From Erythrocercus mccallii (lineage: Eukaryota > Chordata > Aves > Passeriformes > Dicruridae): 64,000 bases of DNA. The notes beneath the pieces were generated by a model. The model worked only from the letters and a program-made list of their open reading frames with translations. It ran no database searches and was not told the origin of the DNA. The stretch lies in NCBI GenBank assembly GCA_013397435.1, contig VZRG01000031.1, positions 1,244,609-1,308,608 on the forward strand, given 5' to 3'. The translations under genes were made by a program, and so were the position numbers. Shown here one piece after another: positions 49,980 through 61,943 of this stretch. Every line of letters starts with the position of its first letter. Position 1 is the stretch's first letter.

Positions 49980-51240
49980 GTGACAAGCTGCTCACAAAGT
50001 CTTGGAACCCGGGAGCTTTGCACATGGAGATGCACCTGGATTAAGAAGCAGACAGTCTCTGCACAAGGTCGAGGAGACAGGAATTGGGCTTCTCAAGCAG
50101 GTGCAGCCCCAACCTACACGCTGCTCCGGGACCATAGGCCAGGGCTTCTTGCAGAATCAGCTGTGATACATTGCCAGAGGCAATGAGCTGTGGGCAATTC
50201 AACCAAGCAAGTGTGGCGAGTGTTTTGAGAGGCATGGTGCACCAGAAAGCCAAAATGACTCTTCACATGTAGGAGAAGCTGGAAGGCATAAAAACCAAAA
50301 GTAGGATGCAGTGCCACTTGTCTGACAACAGCTTTTCTTGGGAGGGAATTGTACATTTCTATCCACATTTCAGTAAAAAGGACCACATGTCTGTGCCTAC
50401 TAGGCAGCGGGCACTCCTGGTGCATCTCTGGGACTTTGAAGCCAAAGGGAAATTGGTGTTATGATAAGTTTCAGCAAAACTGATTCCTTTACTCTGAGAA
50501 AAAAGTTTGGTCACCATATGGCATTAGCCTTGTTAGTACAACTTGGTAGAGGTCACCTTACAGACAGAATGGCATTTATTTTCTGCTTCTGCCTGAGATC
50601 TCTTTTGAAGTCATATTTGTTCCTTGTTCTGATGCATAAGGATTCCAGACCACAGCATATGAACATATCTTGTACCATACCAGAAGTATAAGGATCTACC
50701 AGAAAATCAACATTAAAAGCATCCAGAAATTGTGCAAGTATTGCATGAACAACACATGATTTTTGTACAGTTCTTCTTTCCTCCCTAAGGGTCCTAAAGT
50801 ATTTTATTCCCTCATCTAACACTGAAATGCAGCCACCTCTGGGGTGGAAGCCAGCAGCCATTCAGCATCAGGGACAGTGCCATATTTAAGCAAGATAAAT
50901 GCACAGAAGAAAGACCATCTGTTAGCATGCCAGTCAATTTGTAGATACAAGTAGATCCAGAGCAAGTTGTGACAAATCCAAGTGCCAGAGCCCCCTCCAA
51001 TATTTCTAGCAGAGTACAGACAAGCATAAGGAAGTCATTTGTGCATGCCCTAACGGTGCTGTCAGCCTGCCTGGATGGACTCTGCTCTCTGTGATATCAC
51101 TGTTCCCCTCTGGGACGAGGGGCAGAGCAGAGTTGATGTTATCAGTCAATGGCTCCCCTATATAAGGCCATGAAGGTAGGCATGACAACTTTTTTGCTCA
51201 GCTCTAGTCAGTGGCTTTTGCCAAAGCCTTGAGCCAGAGC
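49980..51240. other. Unassigned GC-richer block with broken minus-strand frames
   Basis: This 1.26-kb block is less AT-rich than its flanks. On the minus strand, frames of 103 (50114-50425), 102 (50553-50861), 71 (50812-51027) and 60 codons (51006-51188) follow one another in different frames with small overlaps, the layout of a frame-damaged coding sequence. I do not recognise any of the products, and no poly-A tract or flanking duplication marks a retrocopy. Plus-strand frames also exist (49980-50186, 50461-50691) but look incidental. It could be an eroded retroelement, a pseudogene, or chance in a GC-richer segment. Confidence 0.3.
51159..51166 (+). promoter_or_regulatory. TATA-box-like motif
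   Basis: TATATAAG, matching the TATAWAAG consensus, follows a 'gtcaatgg' CCAAT-like motif at 51145-51152. A start site would be expected near 51190. The spacing suits an LTR or a simple TATA promoter, but no transcript unit can be attached to it. Confidence 0.25.
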
Positions 51241-54200
51241 TCCTACAGATGAGTGCCCAGAAACATTTGGCTCTAAAACCAAGCTGAGAGATCTCTAAGA
51301 GCCAAGTTGTAGAAGCGTCATGGAGTCTCTCTGGCCAAAACCATGGAAAAGGAAATTAGGTTTGAATAGAGCCCTTATAGATCAAACACTCAGAGTAGAC
51401 TAAACATCTTTGACAATGAGTCTAATATTTCATGGCAAGGCAATTTTGCTCAGTAATTTGTTCAGATCTAAATGCTTTTAGTTCTCTAAGTTCATTTCTC
51501 ACTAAATTATTTTCTCAGGACAGTTTGTTTGAACATAATAAGGAATCCGAGTCTCAGCTACAGCAAGACCTTTGCAACACAAGTGCTTGTGTTATAATAC
51601 CTTATTTTCCATCATGGGGATTTAATCAATTTTTCTCAAATGACGGCCTATAGCACAGATTTTTCAATAATGTATGTTAAAAGGGTTATTATGTAATGAC
51701 TTACAAGTAGGGAGTTAAAAGATGATAGTGTGTTTCAGCATACAATATGCTATGAAGGATTAGCTAAACTATTGGGAGCCCACACAGGTCTCCACTACCC
51801 TCAGCACTTGTGAGTCATTGTGGTCTTGTTTGTTTCTCTGATAAATTCAGTAAACTGGGGTGTAGTGTATCACGCAGCAGTGCCATATATCATTCCATTC
51901 TCTAATAGGAACATAAAACAACCATTGATTTCAAACAGGCTCTTTTAAAGATTCACTACACTGTTTGGCATTTTCAAATGTTTTTATGTTGGCAAGCTAT
52001 TATAATAACTCATATGGGATCAAAATGCATATAACTTATTCCAAAGTATTCCACATGCTAATTAAGTAAACAGAAATGCACTTGTCTCTACCTCCTCCAT
52101 CAAAAGCAAGCCTGCTTATTCTCCACAACATTATTTCACTTCAACTTCTCCTCTTTATGTATCATTCCAAACCTTCTTCCCCCACCTCTTGCATTCATAT
52201 TCCTGTTCACTGAGTCTCTTGTTACTGTCTCTGTCTTTTCATATATCTAAAATATTAAAGTAAAGCAAGGCAATGAGTCACTTTTTATCTCTCCAAGGAG
52301 GAGAGAGGAAGATGACACATTGTGCACTGATCTTACAAAGAAAAATACAGTAAATGTGGAGATTTTTTTTGTTGTTTTTATTTAATCTTTATCAAAACTG
52401 CATTGCACGAGTCATCTTCATTTCTGAAAAAAATAAACAAGAGAGAGCAAAACGAAGACAGGTGGAAGAAGCACTAAAAATTATACCAATTACAACTTCT
52501 TTTCAGTTCAGTTCAGAGCGCTGGGTACTTGACTGCAGCTTGAAGATAGTCATATAAAAAAAAGTTTGATATTTAGTAATTTCAAGAAAAATAAGCTTCC
52601 CCTCAACGTCCATATGTGTAAATTCCATTAGTATTACTCATCCCCATAAACCAAGGGAAGAACAGACCTCTTAGAGTCAATTGTATTTTCACATTTGAAG
52701 CCAGAACTACAGTCTTCCATTAGTATGTTTATGGCTTATGTCTTTTTTTAGAGAGCAGGCACCATTAACATCTTCATGCAGCATGGGTGGGGTGATCCCT
52801 GAGCTGACATTTTGGGATCAACATTATGCTGAAGACAGAGGGGGAATGTCTGTCCCTCTGAGTTTCCCTCCCTGTAGAGCTTGGGGGGTGTTTTCAAAAG
52901 GCTCTCACTCTGAAGGATTACTTGCTTAAGCACTGATGAGGCTTTGGATCTTCGTTGTATCCAAGAAGGAAAATGCGGTGGGATGGGAGGACAACGAGTG
53001 GAGTCTGGCACAAGGAAAATACTGGAGCTGGGACCAGGAAATTGCTCCCACTTAGGAATTTTCAAAGGAGTTCACCTGGGTGAAAATGGTCTTTGAGGTA
53101 CAAATGGTTCACACCCCAACTTGTGGCTATAATTAGTTGTGCCAGAGGAACAGCCAAAACCAGCTGCTCCACGATGTCTCATTAGATCTGCCATTTTACA
53201 CACAGCAGCCAAAGACAAAACAGGCAGTTGCTTGGCAGAAGCCTGAGGCTGCTTGGCACCACAGCACAAGCATGCTCTTAGCTCTGGCTGTGGCCAACCC
53301 CAGGCACAGAGAGAAGGAGAAAGAGAGGAGGAGGAGGAGGTGGCGCCAACAGGCAGTGCCAAGGTTCATTATTGCAACGAGATTTACAGGTTATGGGGTA
53401 GCTTTCTAAGCAGGTAACAATGCCTGAAATGATAGAGAAGGACACACAGCATATCTGAATCTCTCAGGAATGCTGTGAAGTCTGGAGAGCCATAAGCAAA
53501 GGGAATTGTGTCATATCCATGCTACCCTCACGTTTGGCAGTGGGCTCCCATCCCTGGGTGTTTCTGTGAAAACAGAGGCCTAGCAAGCCAACCTTTCAGT
53601 GCTTCATAGCATATAGAAAGATTTTGAGTGTTATAATTGAAAGATTAGCTACAATCACTCCAAGCTCCAGTTCAGATTCAGACACCCACCATGACTGAGT
53701 TCCATAGTAGCTGTGTATTTCCATTTACTGTTAGTCTATCAAAATGCATTTATGCAAAATGACCATTGCAAAGGAAAGCAGGCATTTTAAGGGGATGCTC
53801 TATTATTTTATGGATAGTCTTTCTCTTACAGTGTATGTTTCAAATGCGAATTTGAAATGGATCTTCCACTTTGAGATGAAGGTTCCAACTTGCTGATACA
53901 CCCTAACTTTAGTAGTCTCCTATTTATCTGTGTTGATGAAGACAATACTAATCCCTTCAAAGTAATATCTCAGAACTCTAATTACAGATACCTGTGATCC
54001 CTCACAGTGAAGTCACAAAAATGCAGATCCTGCTAAAAGAACTGATTTATTTCATTAAATAAAGTGAAGTTTGTGGACTTTTTGTTCTTTGGCATCTTAC
54101 TTGTTTTTCCGAGACTGTTGTTAATGGTCCGAATGATCCTAACATCACTCCCAACTTCTAGACATTCTGGACAGTGTCCACCTGCACTAAAACATAGACT

Positions 54201-55027
54201 AGAAACATTTGTATTTGAAAGTCTCTTCCTCCCCTGAGACTTTTGCTTAGTTGTTGGGCTCCATTGTAGAAAATGTCTCAGCAGCTCTGACATGAAGGAC
54301 CAGACTAATCTGTGCAGTAGACCTGCATGCCAGTTTATTCCACCAGGAACAGTATGCCTTGTTCAATCCCTTTACCAACACAGGGAACAACTAAATTCTC
54401 AAATCCACCCATTGCTTGCCCAGTTAGTTCACTTTTTCCAATAAAGATTTTATAAGAGTGATGCTCTTAACAGCATGCTCAGCCCTTCCCCGTCACCCTT
54501 GGACACAAGAGATCTTGGATCACCATTGCCACCTAAGCCTCACCTTCGGACCTACAGGCTGAAGAATTTCTGCAGGCTTCAGGAGTACTCCTTTGACCAA
54601 ACTGAGCTGAGCAAATTTAAATCTCACCTGTGTTTTAGGAAAAATCTCTTGGAAAATCTGCCCCACAACAGTCTGGGACAATCTGCAGAATGCCCACAGT
54701 GTATCCTGAAAACCTGAGAAGAAAATACAGACCTCTGAGCACTTTGCCAAATAAGTGGTGGCTGCGCTTGTAGAGGACATGTTTATACAAGAAATTATGA
54801 AAAGTGCACAATAATGTCTAAAAGAAATAGCGCTCAAGGATGCAGCTCTTCTTACAGGAGAAAAGCTAAAAAAGAATTATAATTTACAGTGTGTATCCTT
54901 AGTTTTGTGCTTTTGTACCTTTGAATATGTTGAGGTTTTGGAAGTTCCTCATTCTTACATGAAAATATATTCAAAACTTCAGCCTCTTAAGGTATTTATT
55001 TTTCTTTCCAGTGACCGCCAGAAAAGT
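51241..55027. other. Gene-free DNA
   Basis: No gene supported. The segment 53060-53410 is somewhat GC-richer with a GAG/GGA-rich stretch (53310-53342). An 80-codon frame at 54475-54717 has no recognisable content. Confidence 0.5.
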
Positions 55028-55090
55028 AAAAAAAAAACCAAAAAAAACAAAAACAAAACCCAAAAACAAAACACCAAAGAAAAATAAATA
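55028..55090. repeat. A/C-rich simple tract
   Basis: Poly-A interrupted by CC and C, with AAAAAC-type units. One of the five similar plus-strand tracts. Confidence 0.88.
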
Positions 55091-56060
55091 CATTCATGTC
55101 TAAACCATAATCCTTGTAGTGAAAGTAAATTGGGGACTCTCCAAAGAATGCCAAGTATGAAGAAGCAAAGTTCTCCTGCTGATGTTTTAAGGTCTTCCCC
55201 CTCATAATATTAAATTAAGTCTTACAACAGATCTGACAGGATTTCAGGCTGAAGCAGCATACTCCAAGCACCTCAGCAGCAGTGATGGAAATCTGCATAA
55301 CCCTTACAGGTACAGAAAGTGACATCATCCCTTCAGAGAGCATGTAAGCCATACATCAGGAGCCTATGCTTCAGAAGCATGTGTTCTGTATGGAGAAGGA
55401 GGATGGATAGGAAGTGAACGCACTTTCAGGGTAATGTAACACAATCCTCTCCTCTGCTGTTCCCTTCTCCTGGCATCTGGGTGGATGTAATTCTTCTCAT
55501 GCATTATTGATAGGCCCAAAAGCCTGCCAAGCTTGCCTGCTTTTTTTTGTGACAGACAAAGGAGGGTACACGGATGGCACCTCTCACTGCTCCGGGCTCT
55601 GCTTTCATTAAGAACACTTTCTGCCTGTTCTCCAAGGGCACCCTCTGTCAGAGACTGCCACGCAATAAAGAAAATATGGCTTTGAAGTCCAGTGAATAGA
55701 AACAAAATGAATTAGCGTTCAGGTGTTCGTGCAACCTGATTACAAAGGCCCAATTCTGTGGCGTCCTTCACACCTTTTCACTTGTCCCTGCATAATCTCT
55801 ACACATTCTTTCAGGCTCTCTGCCTTTCTAGTCCCCCTCCTCCCTGTTCCCCCCCATCCCTTTATTTCCTAATGCTTGCAGGTCCTCCAGGAAGACACAA
55901 GCACTTACAGTTGTTGAGTGATTAAATATTTATAATCAGGGCAATGAGTGAGGTGTTGAATAATAAATGCTAAGGTTGAGGCGGCCTTAGATAATTTCTG
56001 CCGATTTCTTCATCCACAGCCTCTTTGATTCTAAGGCAAAATTCTTTTAATTAACAGTAA
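55091..56060. other. Gene-free DNA; candidate conserved noncoding stretch
   Basis: No gene. The stretch 55690-56045 looks complex and non-repetitive, with persistent CpGs and A/T-rich homeodomain-like cores ('gattaaatatttataatcag', 'ttttaattaacagtaac'). It is a plausible conserved enhancer-type element, unproven without alignment. Confidence 0.3.
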
Positions 56061-56170
56061 CTTTTTTCTTTTCTTTTTTCCTTTTCTTTTCTTTTCTTTT
56101 CTTTTCTTTTCTTTTCTTTTCTTTTCTTTTCTTTTCTTTTCTTTTCTTTTCTTTTCTTTTCTTTTTTCTT
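56061..56170. repeat. (CTTTT)n microsatellite
   Basis: About 17 uninterrupted CTTTT units (56081-56165) preceded by imperfect ones, 110 bases in all. As a long pure pentanucleotide array it is likely to vary in length between individuals. Confidence 0.97.
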
Positions 56171-56335
56171 CATCTATGACAGGCAATAGTCCTTTATAAC
56201 TGTTTCTTTCATGAACCTTAACCCTCAGAAAGTGCTAGAGCTCTTACAACCTTAGATAGACATGCATAAAATTTGCATTAGTTGATGCTTGCTCACGTGT
56301 GGCTTTTATATCATGATTTATATCTTCTTGGGGAT
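56171..56335. other. Unassigned spacer
   Basis: Sequence between the microsatellite and the CR1 tail. Nothing was recognised; it may include more of the CR1 element. Confidence 0.4.
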
Positions 56336-56400
56336 GTCCAGGACTAGAAGGTGGACTCAATCCTTGTGGGTCTCTTCCAATTCAGCATATTCTGTAATAT
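56336..56400 (+). mobile_element. CR1 LINE 3' tail
   Basis: 'gtccaggactagaaggtgga' followed by 'ccttgtgggtctcttccaat' and 'tcagcatattctgtaatat' matches the CR1 3' end (typically 'ggactagatgaccttgtgggtcccttccaactca', then ATTCTATG-type octamers). Only the 5'-truncated tail is visible, as is usual for CR1 insertions. The terminal octamer is degraded to 'attctgtaat'. Confidence 0.75.
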
Positions 56401-57439
56401 ATAAAAAATATACATGAATATATCTATTTACCTACATTCATTCAAACTCCTGCAGATCAGCTAGTATTTACTTAAGAAACGAAAGTCTGTAATAAATGGT
56501 CAGTCAACTGTTAGGGACAGTTACAACATGCTGTGATGGGGACAATAAGTGACTTTTATAAAGCTTCTTCGAAGAGCTGTCATTGTAGCTAACACTGCAC
56601 TTTACAGAACACACATAACATCTAGATTATCCAGAGGTTTCTTTTGATTTGAACTAGGAATAAATTTAGTGTTTAATATATTTATTTCCTCTCCCCAATT
56701 TCCCTAACCAACAGCATTGGAGCTTGGGATTTTTTGCATTTTATTTCCTTACAATATACACTTTAAAAACAAAAAAGTGCTGTTTTCCAGAGTCAATTAA
56801 TAATTTCAGTTTGAGGAAAGTGAAGTTCTTTGGAAAATATTGCAGACACTTGTAGGATGGAGAAAAACCCTGTAAAAGTGATATCTCATGAGATCAGAAG
56901 TTCTGCAGCAAATAAGAAGCTTTTTGCTTCCTTTCTCTCTTCTAGTTATACTCATCCTCATGGCTATGCAGCAGACAGATTTGTCATTTCTGAATGCTAG
57001 ATTTCATGAAGAACTGTAGGGTATAGCACAGACAAGGCAAAATACAAAGCAATGACTCCTGTGACCAGAGTTCACAGAGGCTAAACGTGAAATGACCAAA
57101 AGTAGGAAAAATGCATTCAGCAATAGGATTTGGAAAAATAGCAAAAAAAGATATCTGGCAGTTAGGAGCTTTGAAGAATTTCAGTGTCAAAGAGGACTTA
57201 ACCTAGAGCATAAAACTAACAAAGAAGCATTATGAACCCCACGGTCTGTCTCCAATCATGTCACTCTGAGGGTTATATCACTTCTCCCAAAATGAATGTC
57301 ATTGCATTTCTACATTTTTACATTCATTTCTACACTGTTTTGGAACTGGATAAACAAATGTTCTATATTATTCTATGATCTTAAAATTAGAAAGGAACTG
57401 GAACACATTCAAAGGGCAAGACAATGTTCCTGCCTGATA
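56401..57439. other. Gene-free AT-rich DNA
   Basis: No gene or clear element was recognised. Confidence 0.6.
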
Positions 57440-57836
57440 CTCCTTCCCTCTCATATTCTTTCCCTTGCTCCAAGGTGCACACTTTTCTACAGGTCACAGC
57501 TCCTTCAGGAAACACCCACCTGCTCTGCCATAGTCCTCCCCCCAGGCTGCAATGTGGCTATCCGCTCCACCATGGAGTACCTCATCTTTGTTCTTTTCTT
57601 CCTCCTCCTGACCTTGATGTTCCCCCTGCTTATTATCACTCTTTTTGTTCCCTGCTCTTCCTCCCTTTGTGCAACATTTGCTGCCCTTAAATGTGCTTTC
57701 CCAGAGCATCAGTTTGGCTGAAGGGTGTACCTGTGTCCTGTGATGGGGCTGCTGCAACCAGCCCTTCAGCAGAGGGCAACCCCAGCCTCTTCTCATGAAG
57801 ACCATCTTGCAAACCTCTGCTGCCAGCACAGACACT
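57440..57836 (-). mobile_element. Eroded avian ERV LTR fragment, same type as 9318-10358
   Basis: Segments occur in the same order as in the solo LTR at 9318-10358: 'ggtcacagctccttcaggaa' with 'acacccacctgctc', 'aggctgcaatgtggct', 'gctccaccatgga', 'ttcctcctcctgaccttgat', then 'cccttaaatgtgctttccca' with 'gagcatcagtttggctga', and 'cctcttctca'. Similarity is clear but much lower, and neither terminal edge can be seen. It is an old, truncated or diverged relative. Two overlapping frames of 141 and 88 codons here are incidental. Confidence 0.5.
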
Positions 57837-59345
57837 CAAGATTAAAAAAATTAAGCAAAAATTTAATTTTTCTGAATGTGTAATCTAACACGCTGTTGCT
57901 GGATGCTGATGAGGAATATTTCTACTGATGTATTCTGTTGCTTGACTTTTCAGCTATAAATACATATAAAGAGAAATTAATCTGTCCACTTAAGCTCAGA
58001 CATTGAAATACAAAAGGGAATAGGGTTTGAGTTTAAATCAAAACATCTTCACACTGGTGATTCACAGTATAATGCAAACAATACAGCTGCTCTGGTCATA
58101 TTATCACGTATTATCTATCATTATATCAAGTAATTTGAAATAGTGTGACATCCAAAAGAAAGCAGAAGTTGGCACTGATATTTCAAAGAGGAAAATGGGG
58201 ACATCTTTGCAGTTTATAAAGATCACCAGGGATGAAAATATTTACTCTATTTAAATGTGCAGTTTCAAACACTGGTACAGTGCAACAACAGAAGCAGTAA
58301 ACTGACCTTTCTTGAGGACTTTTTCCTTGTTCTGGTTGCTGAACACTGTTCCTTTTGTAATTCTATCCTCCTCCCCAGTTTCGTGCTGCATGGCTATTTC
58401 ATCTTCCTTTTGCACCTCACCAGGCTTCAATAACTCAGTCTTTAATAAATTCGTGTGTTTACTTGTGTGCATGGATGATTTATATCCAGAAAGATGAGAA
58501 GAAAACATGGATCCTGTATGAAGAAATTTCCAGAAACCTGTTTGGACTGTAAACTCTCCAGAGCAGCATGCAAAGTGGCAGTTCTTGGTGGTGTTCTCTA
58601 CGGCTCCTATCCTCGTCATATGTTGACAATAGATGTCACAAAATGAATTTGATCAAACTAATTTGATTTCTTACATATTTTTGGTATTTACAGAGGGGAA
58701 AAAAAATCCCTAAGTCAATTCTCTTAAGTGAACTCAAGTTTTTAACCTTCTTTCTCTTGGAGTTTTCTATTCACTTCTCGTAGCATTTTTTGTTTCCAGA
58801 GCTGAGTGCTTTACTGGAGATAGTGTCAACTTTTAGTTGTAAAATGGTGCTAACCCACCAGTTTCAGGACAGTTGCTTGTGATTTTCACTGATCAATAGA
58901 GATGAAAAATGAGTATGAAGAAAAAGTCCCATTTACACTTCAGACCCATTACACCACCTGTTCTTATCTCGGTTTGTATAAGGCATTATAGGGTTAAGAC
59001 TCTCTTACCATGGTAGAAAGAAAGGAAGCCTCAAGATGCACAAGATTTATTCCTCCTCAAAACAGTCTTTTGCCTCAAGTGACCTATTACTATTAAAACT
59101 GAGCCCCGTTTTGAAACAGATAAAATGCTTACAAGCTAATTTTTCTCCTGAAGAGGACCATTTGGACTTTATACATTGGATAACATCCTGTGCACAGAGT
59201 AATGGGAAAGGTTTCATGGAGCTGTTTGGGCTTGTAAGGAGACAGCACAGAACAGACAGGCCTTGTAACTAGACAAGATCTTAGCCCTCTGCTTCATTCA
59301 AGCACTGATTGAACAGGAAAGTAAACCACTTCTTCCCTCTCTCAT
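57837..59345. other. Gene-free DNA
   Basis: Nothing recognised. A 122-codon minus-strand frame (58251-58619) shows no family features. Confidence 0.55.
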
Positions 59346-59402
59346 ACACTCATAACTTTCTGGAGTTCTTCCTTCTCCTGTACATTCATAACTTTCTGGA
59401 GT
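59346..59402. repeat. Direct repeat, 21 bp at 36-bp period
   Basis: ACACTCATAACTTTCTGGAG(T) at 59346-59366 recurs as ACATTCATAACTTTCTGGAG(T) at 59382-59402 with a single difference. The spacer is pyrimidine-rich and similar to the sequence before the first copy, so the whole 36-bp unit was probably duplicated. Confidence 0.9.
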
Positions 59403-61846
59403 AGGAGCTGCCACGTTATGTGCATCTCCTACTAGCAAGGGTCCAATCTTAGTTAAGGCTTCTCAGTGATATCATAATACAAAAATATAATGATGAGGAT
59501 GCTAATAAAAATGGTTATGGTAAAAGACAAAAAGAAGACACTCAAAATTCTGTTGTAAACATCTCAAAGCCAAGAGCAATCTCCATATTTAAAAACAAAT
59601 CCCATTTCATGGAGAGAAAATGATTCCATGTGAATATCTAAGTTATGTCAGGGTCTCAACACAAAATGTGTATAATATTTGACTCCTAATAGTGTTCATA
59701 CATGTGATACTTCATGCTCCTCAGTTTCCCTTTGTCAGGCTCATCCTTATATAAGCTTTCAGGCACCCTGAGGTGGTGCATTACAGAGTTAGAAGAAATG
59801 TGCATGCCACAACTAGAGCAGTGGATGGGAAAAAGTTGCCTAGAATCGCCTCATTCATTTCCTCTCCCCACTAAGGGATAATTGCTAAACCACCAACAGC
59901 TAAATAGATCCATCAACAGATGCCAAGGTTGCTGCTAGGTTTTGGTCATGTCTTTCCCAGTAGGGGCCACTACAGAGCATCAAATAGGAAGGAAGACTGG
60001 GAAGAGAAAATGAGTACAGTATAACAGAAGGAACCAGGTAAATATGAAAAATGCTTCACTGGAAGATTAATCCTTCCTGTAGTCCATCGTTAAAGTAATA
60101 AAAGGTTTATGATTCATTTCTTACATTATAATGGAGGAGGCAATTAGTAATTACTGGATTTATAGTATTTGTTGTGTTAACTCAGCCAATAAAATACACA
60201 GCAAAACTGTTTTTCTGAAGCACATTCATTGCAAAGTAATGTTCTTGAAGCATTAAAAATGCAATCTAGTGCACTGCACTTCATGTATTATTACAGAAAG
60301 AAGGATAGTTCTCCAACATACACTGTGGTATTAAGAACTCAAATATTTTCATTTTTTTTCCTATGCAATTTTGTTTCCCCAAAGGAAGTTTAAACAATCT
60401 AAGTAATCTCCAATAATAAAATTTAGCACAAAACCCTATATGTGCTTAATGTCTATTGTTAAAAAAACTAAGCACCCTTTTTCAAACTTCCACATCTTTC
60501 CCCTTAATGTACAATCAAGTTTGTGTCTTCTCATGGGAAAATGGTCACACAATCTTCACTGGCTACTGGAATTTCCTTTGTATCTGCCCTAGTAATACTT
60601 TTTGCTTCCACTAAAGTGTTTCATTAAAGTAGCATTTGTTTCAGTAGTATTTTTGTCCTGCTGTGAATTAGAATTCCATTATTATACATTGGTCAGTTAT
60701 ACATGAAGACTTACATTCTGGAACTGCTAAAAAGTAAATTTTATATTAAAACAGCTTTTAATATATAGCAAAAATATAAACTGAATTAACAAAAAAAATT
60801 GAAAGTATTATTTCTGTTACATTATTGTATTACACCTACATGTGCCTTGGAGCTCAAGATCTTGAGAAGTGATTGCTTTATAATGTATCCATGTTCGGTT
60901 ATCGCGCTTCTGTCCATGAGCTAAATTAAACATGTAGAATAATAGAAAACACATGAATTTCCATCCAAAAAACCACTATCATCTTTCGCCTTTAGCCAAA
61001 GGAAGGTATACAGCAAACACCACTCATCTAGAGGGACCCTACAGCCAGGGAGGGGAAAGGGAATGGAAAGACATGAATTTTGAGGAAACTCCTCCAACCT
61101 AAGCAAGACATTTTTCTAAATCATGACTATAAGGATAACCCCCATGAAATTCAAGATTGGCAATTCCCCTGCTAATACATTTTCCTATACGTTCCCTAGA
61201 TGTTTTCATTTGCAAAAATAAGATTGACTTTCCTTCCACTGAAAAAAGCTTAACCACATTATTTTTGATCATCAAGGCAGGAACAGCCTTATAATGCAAT
61301 TTCCTTCTAAAAGACCTTGAAACTGAATTCAGAGTTAAACTGTCATGTGTAGCACTCCTCAGGGGTTCCTGGAAAACCATTTTCCCATCTGAGTACGTAA
61401 CTCTGTGCAACCAAAATGGGAAGGAGTCAATCTTGTCAGCTGTTTCTAGTCAAAAGGTTTTTGACAGAAGAGAGTTATAATTCTCTAGAAATAAATTTCT
61501 GCTATGGAATTAAGTTCACAAGAGTAAAAGCTGTTGGGAAATCCAAAATTGACAAAATCATTGAAATAAAATTTCTTTATTCACCTGAATTTTTTTTAAC
61601 TCTATTGTTTCCAAAATTTTCATCAATTGTACTGATTTTCAGATTCGATGTGAAAAAAAGCAAACTGTAATCTGAACTTTTTGGGGAAGACAATAAAAGC
61701 TTACATTCTCCAACACTAGTGACAGATCCACTGCAAATGCATTATTTGCTACATTGGAGAAAATCTTATATAAGCAACATGTAAAATATCCCAAACGATA
61801 ATACATTATCATACTCTTTATCACTGCTTCCTTAATATGGTTTCAA
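59403..61846. other. Gene-free AT-rich DNA
   Basis: No gene or clear element was recognised. Confidence 0.6.
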
Positions 61847-61943
61847 ACCCGAAGAAGAGTCCGTGTGCCTTAAAGCTTGTTGTTTTTTAACCAACCATAT
61901 CAGTTGATCTAATAAAAGATAATGACTCTACAAACCCTCTCTT
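61847..61943 (+). mobile_element. Ancient dispersed amniote repeat
   Basis: 'cccgaagaagagtccgtgtg' + 'ccttaaagcttgttgttttt' + 'accaaccatatcagttgatc' + 'taataaaagataatgactct' matches in order a repeat well known in reptiles and birds ('ctgaagaagagctctgtgta', 'gctcgaaagcttgtctcttt', 'caccaacagaagttggtcca', 'ataaaagatattacctcacc'). I am confident that it is dispersed repeat DNA but do not name the family. Confidence 0.65.

Noticed and set aside
57296..57721. 141-codon plus-strand frame with hydrophobic segments
   Set aside because: Most of it overlaps the eroded LTR, where the C/T-rich strand gives Leu/Pro/Ser-rich translation by chance.
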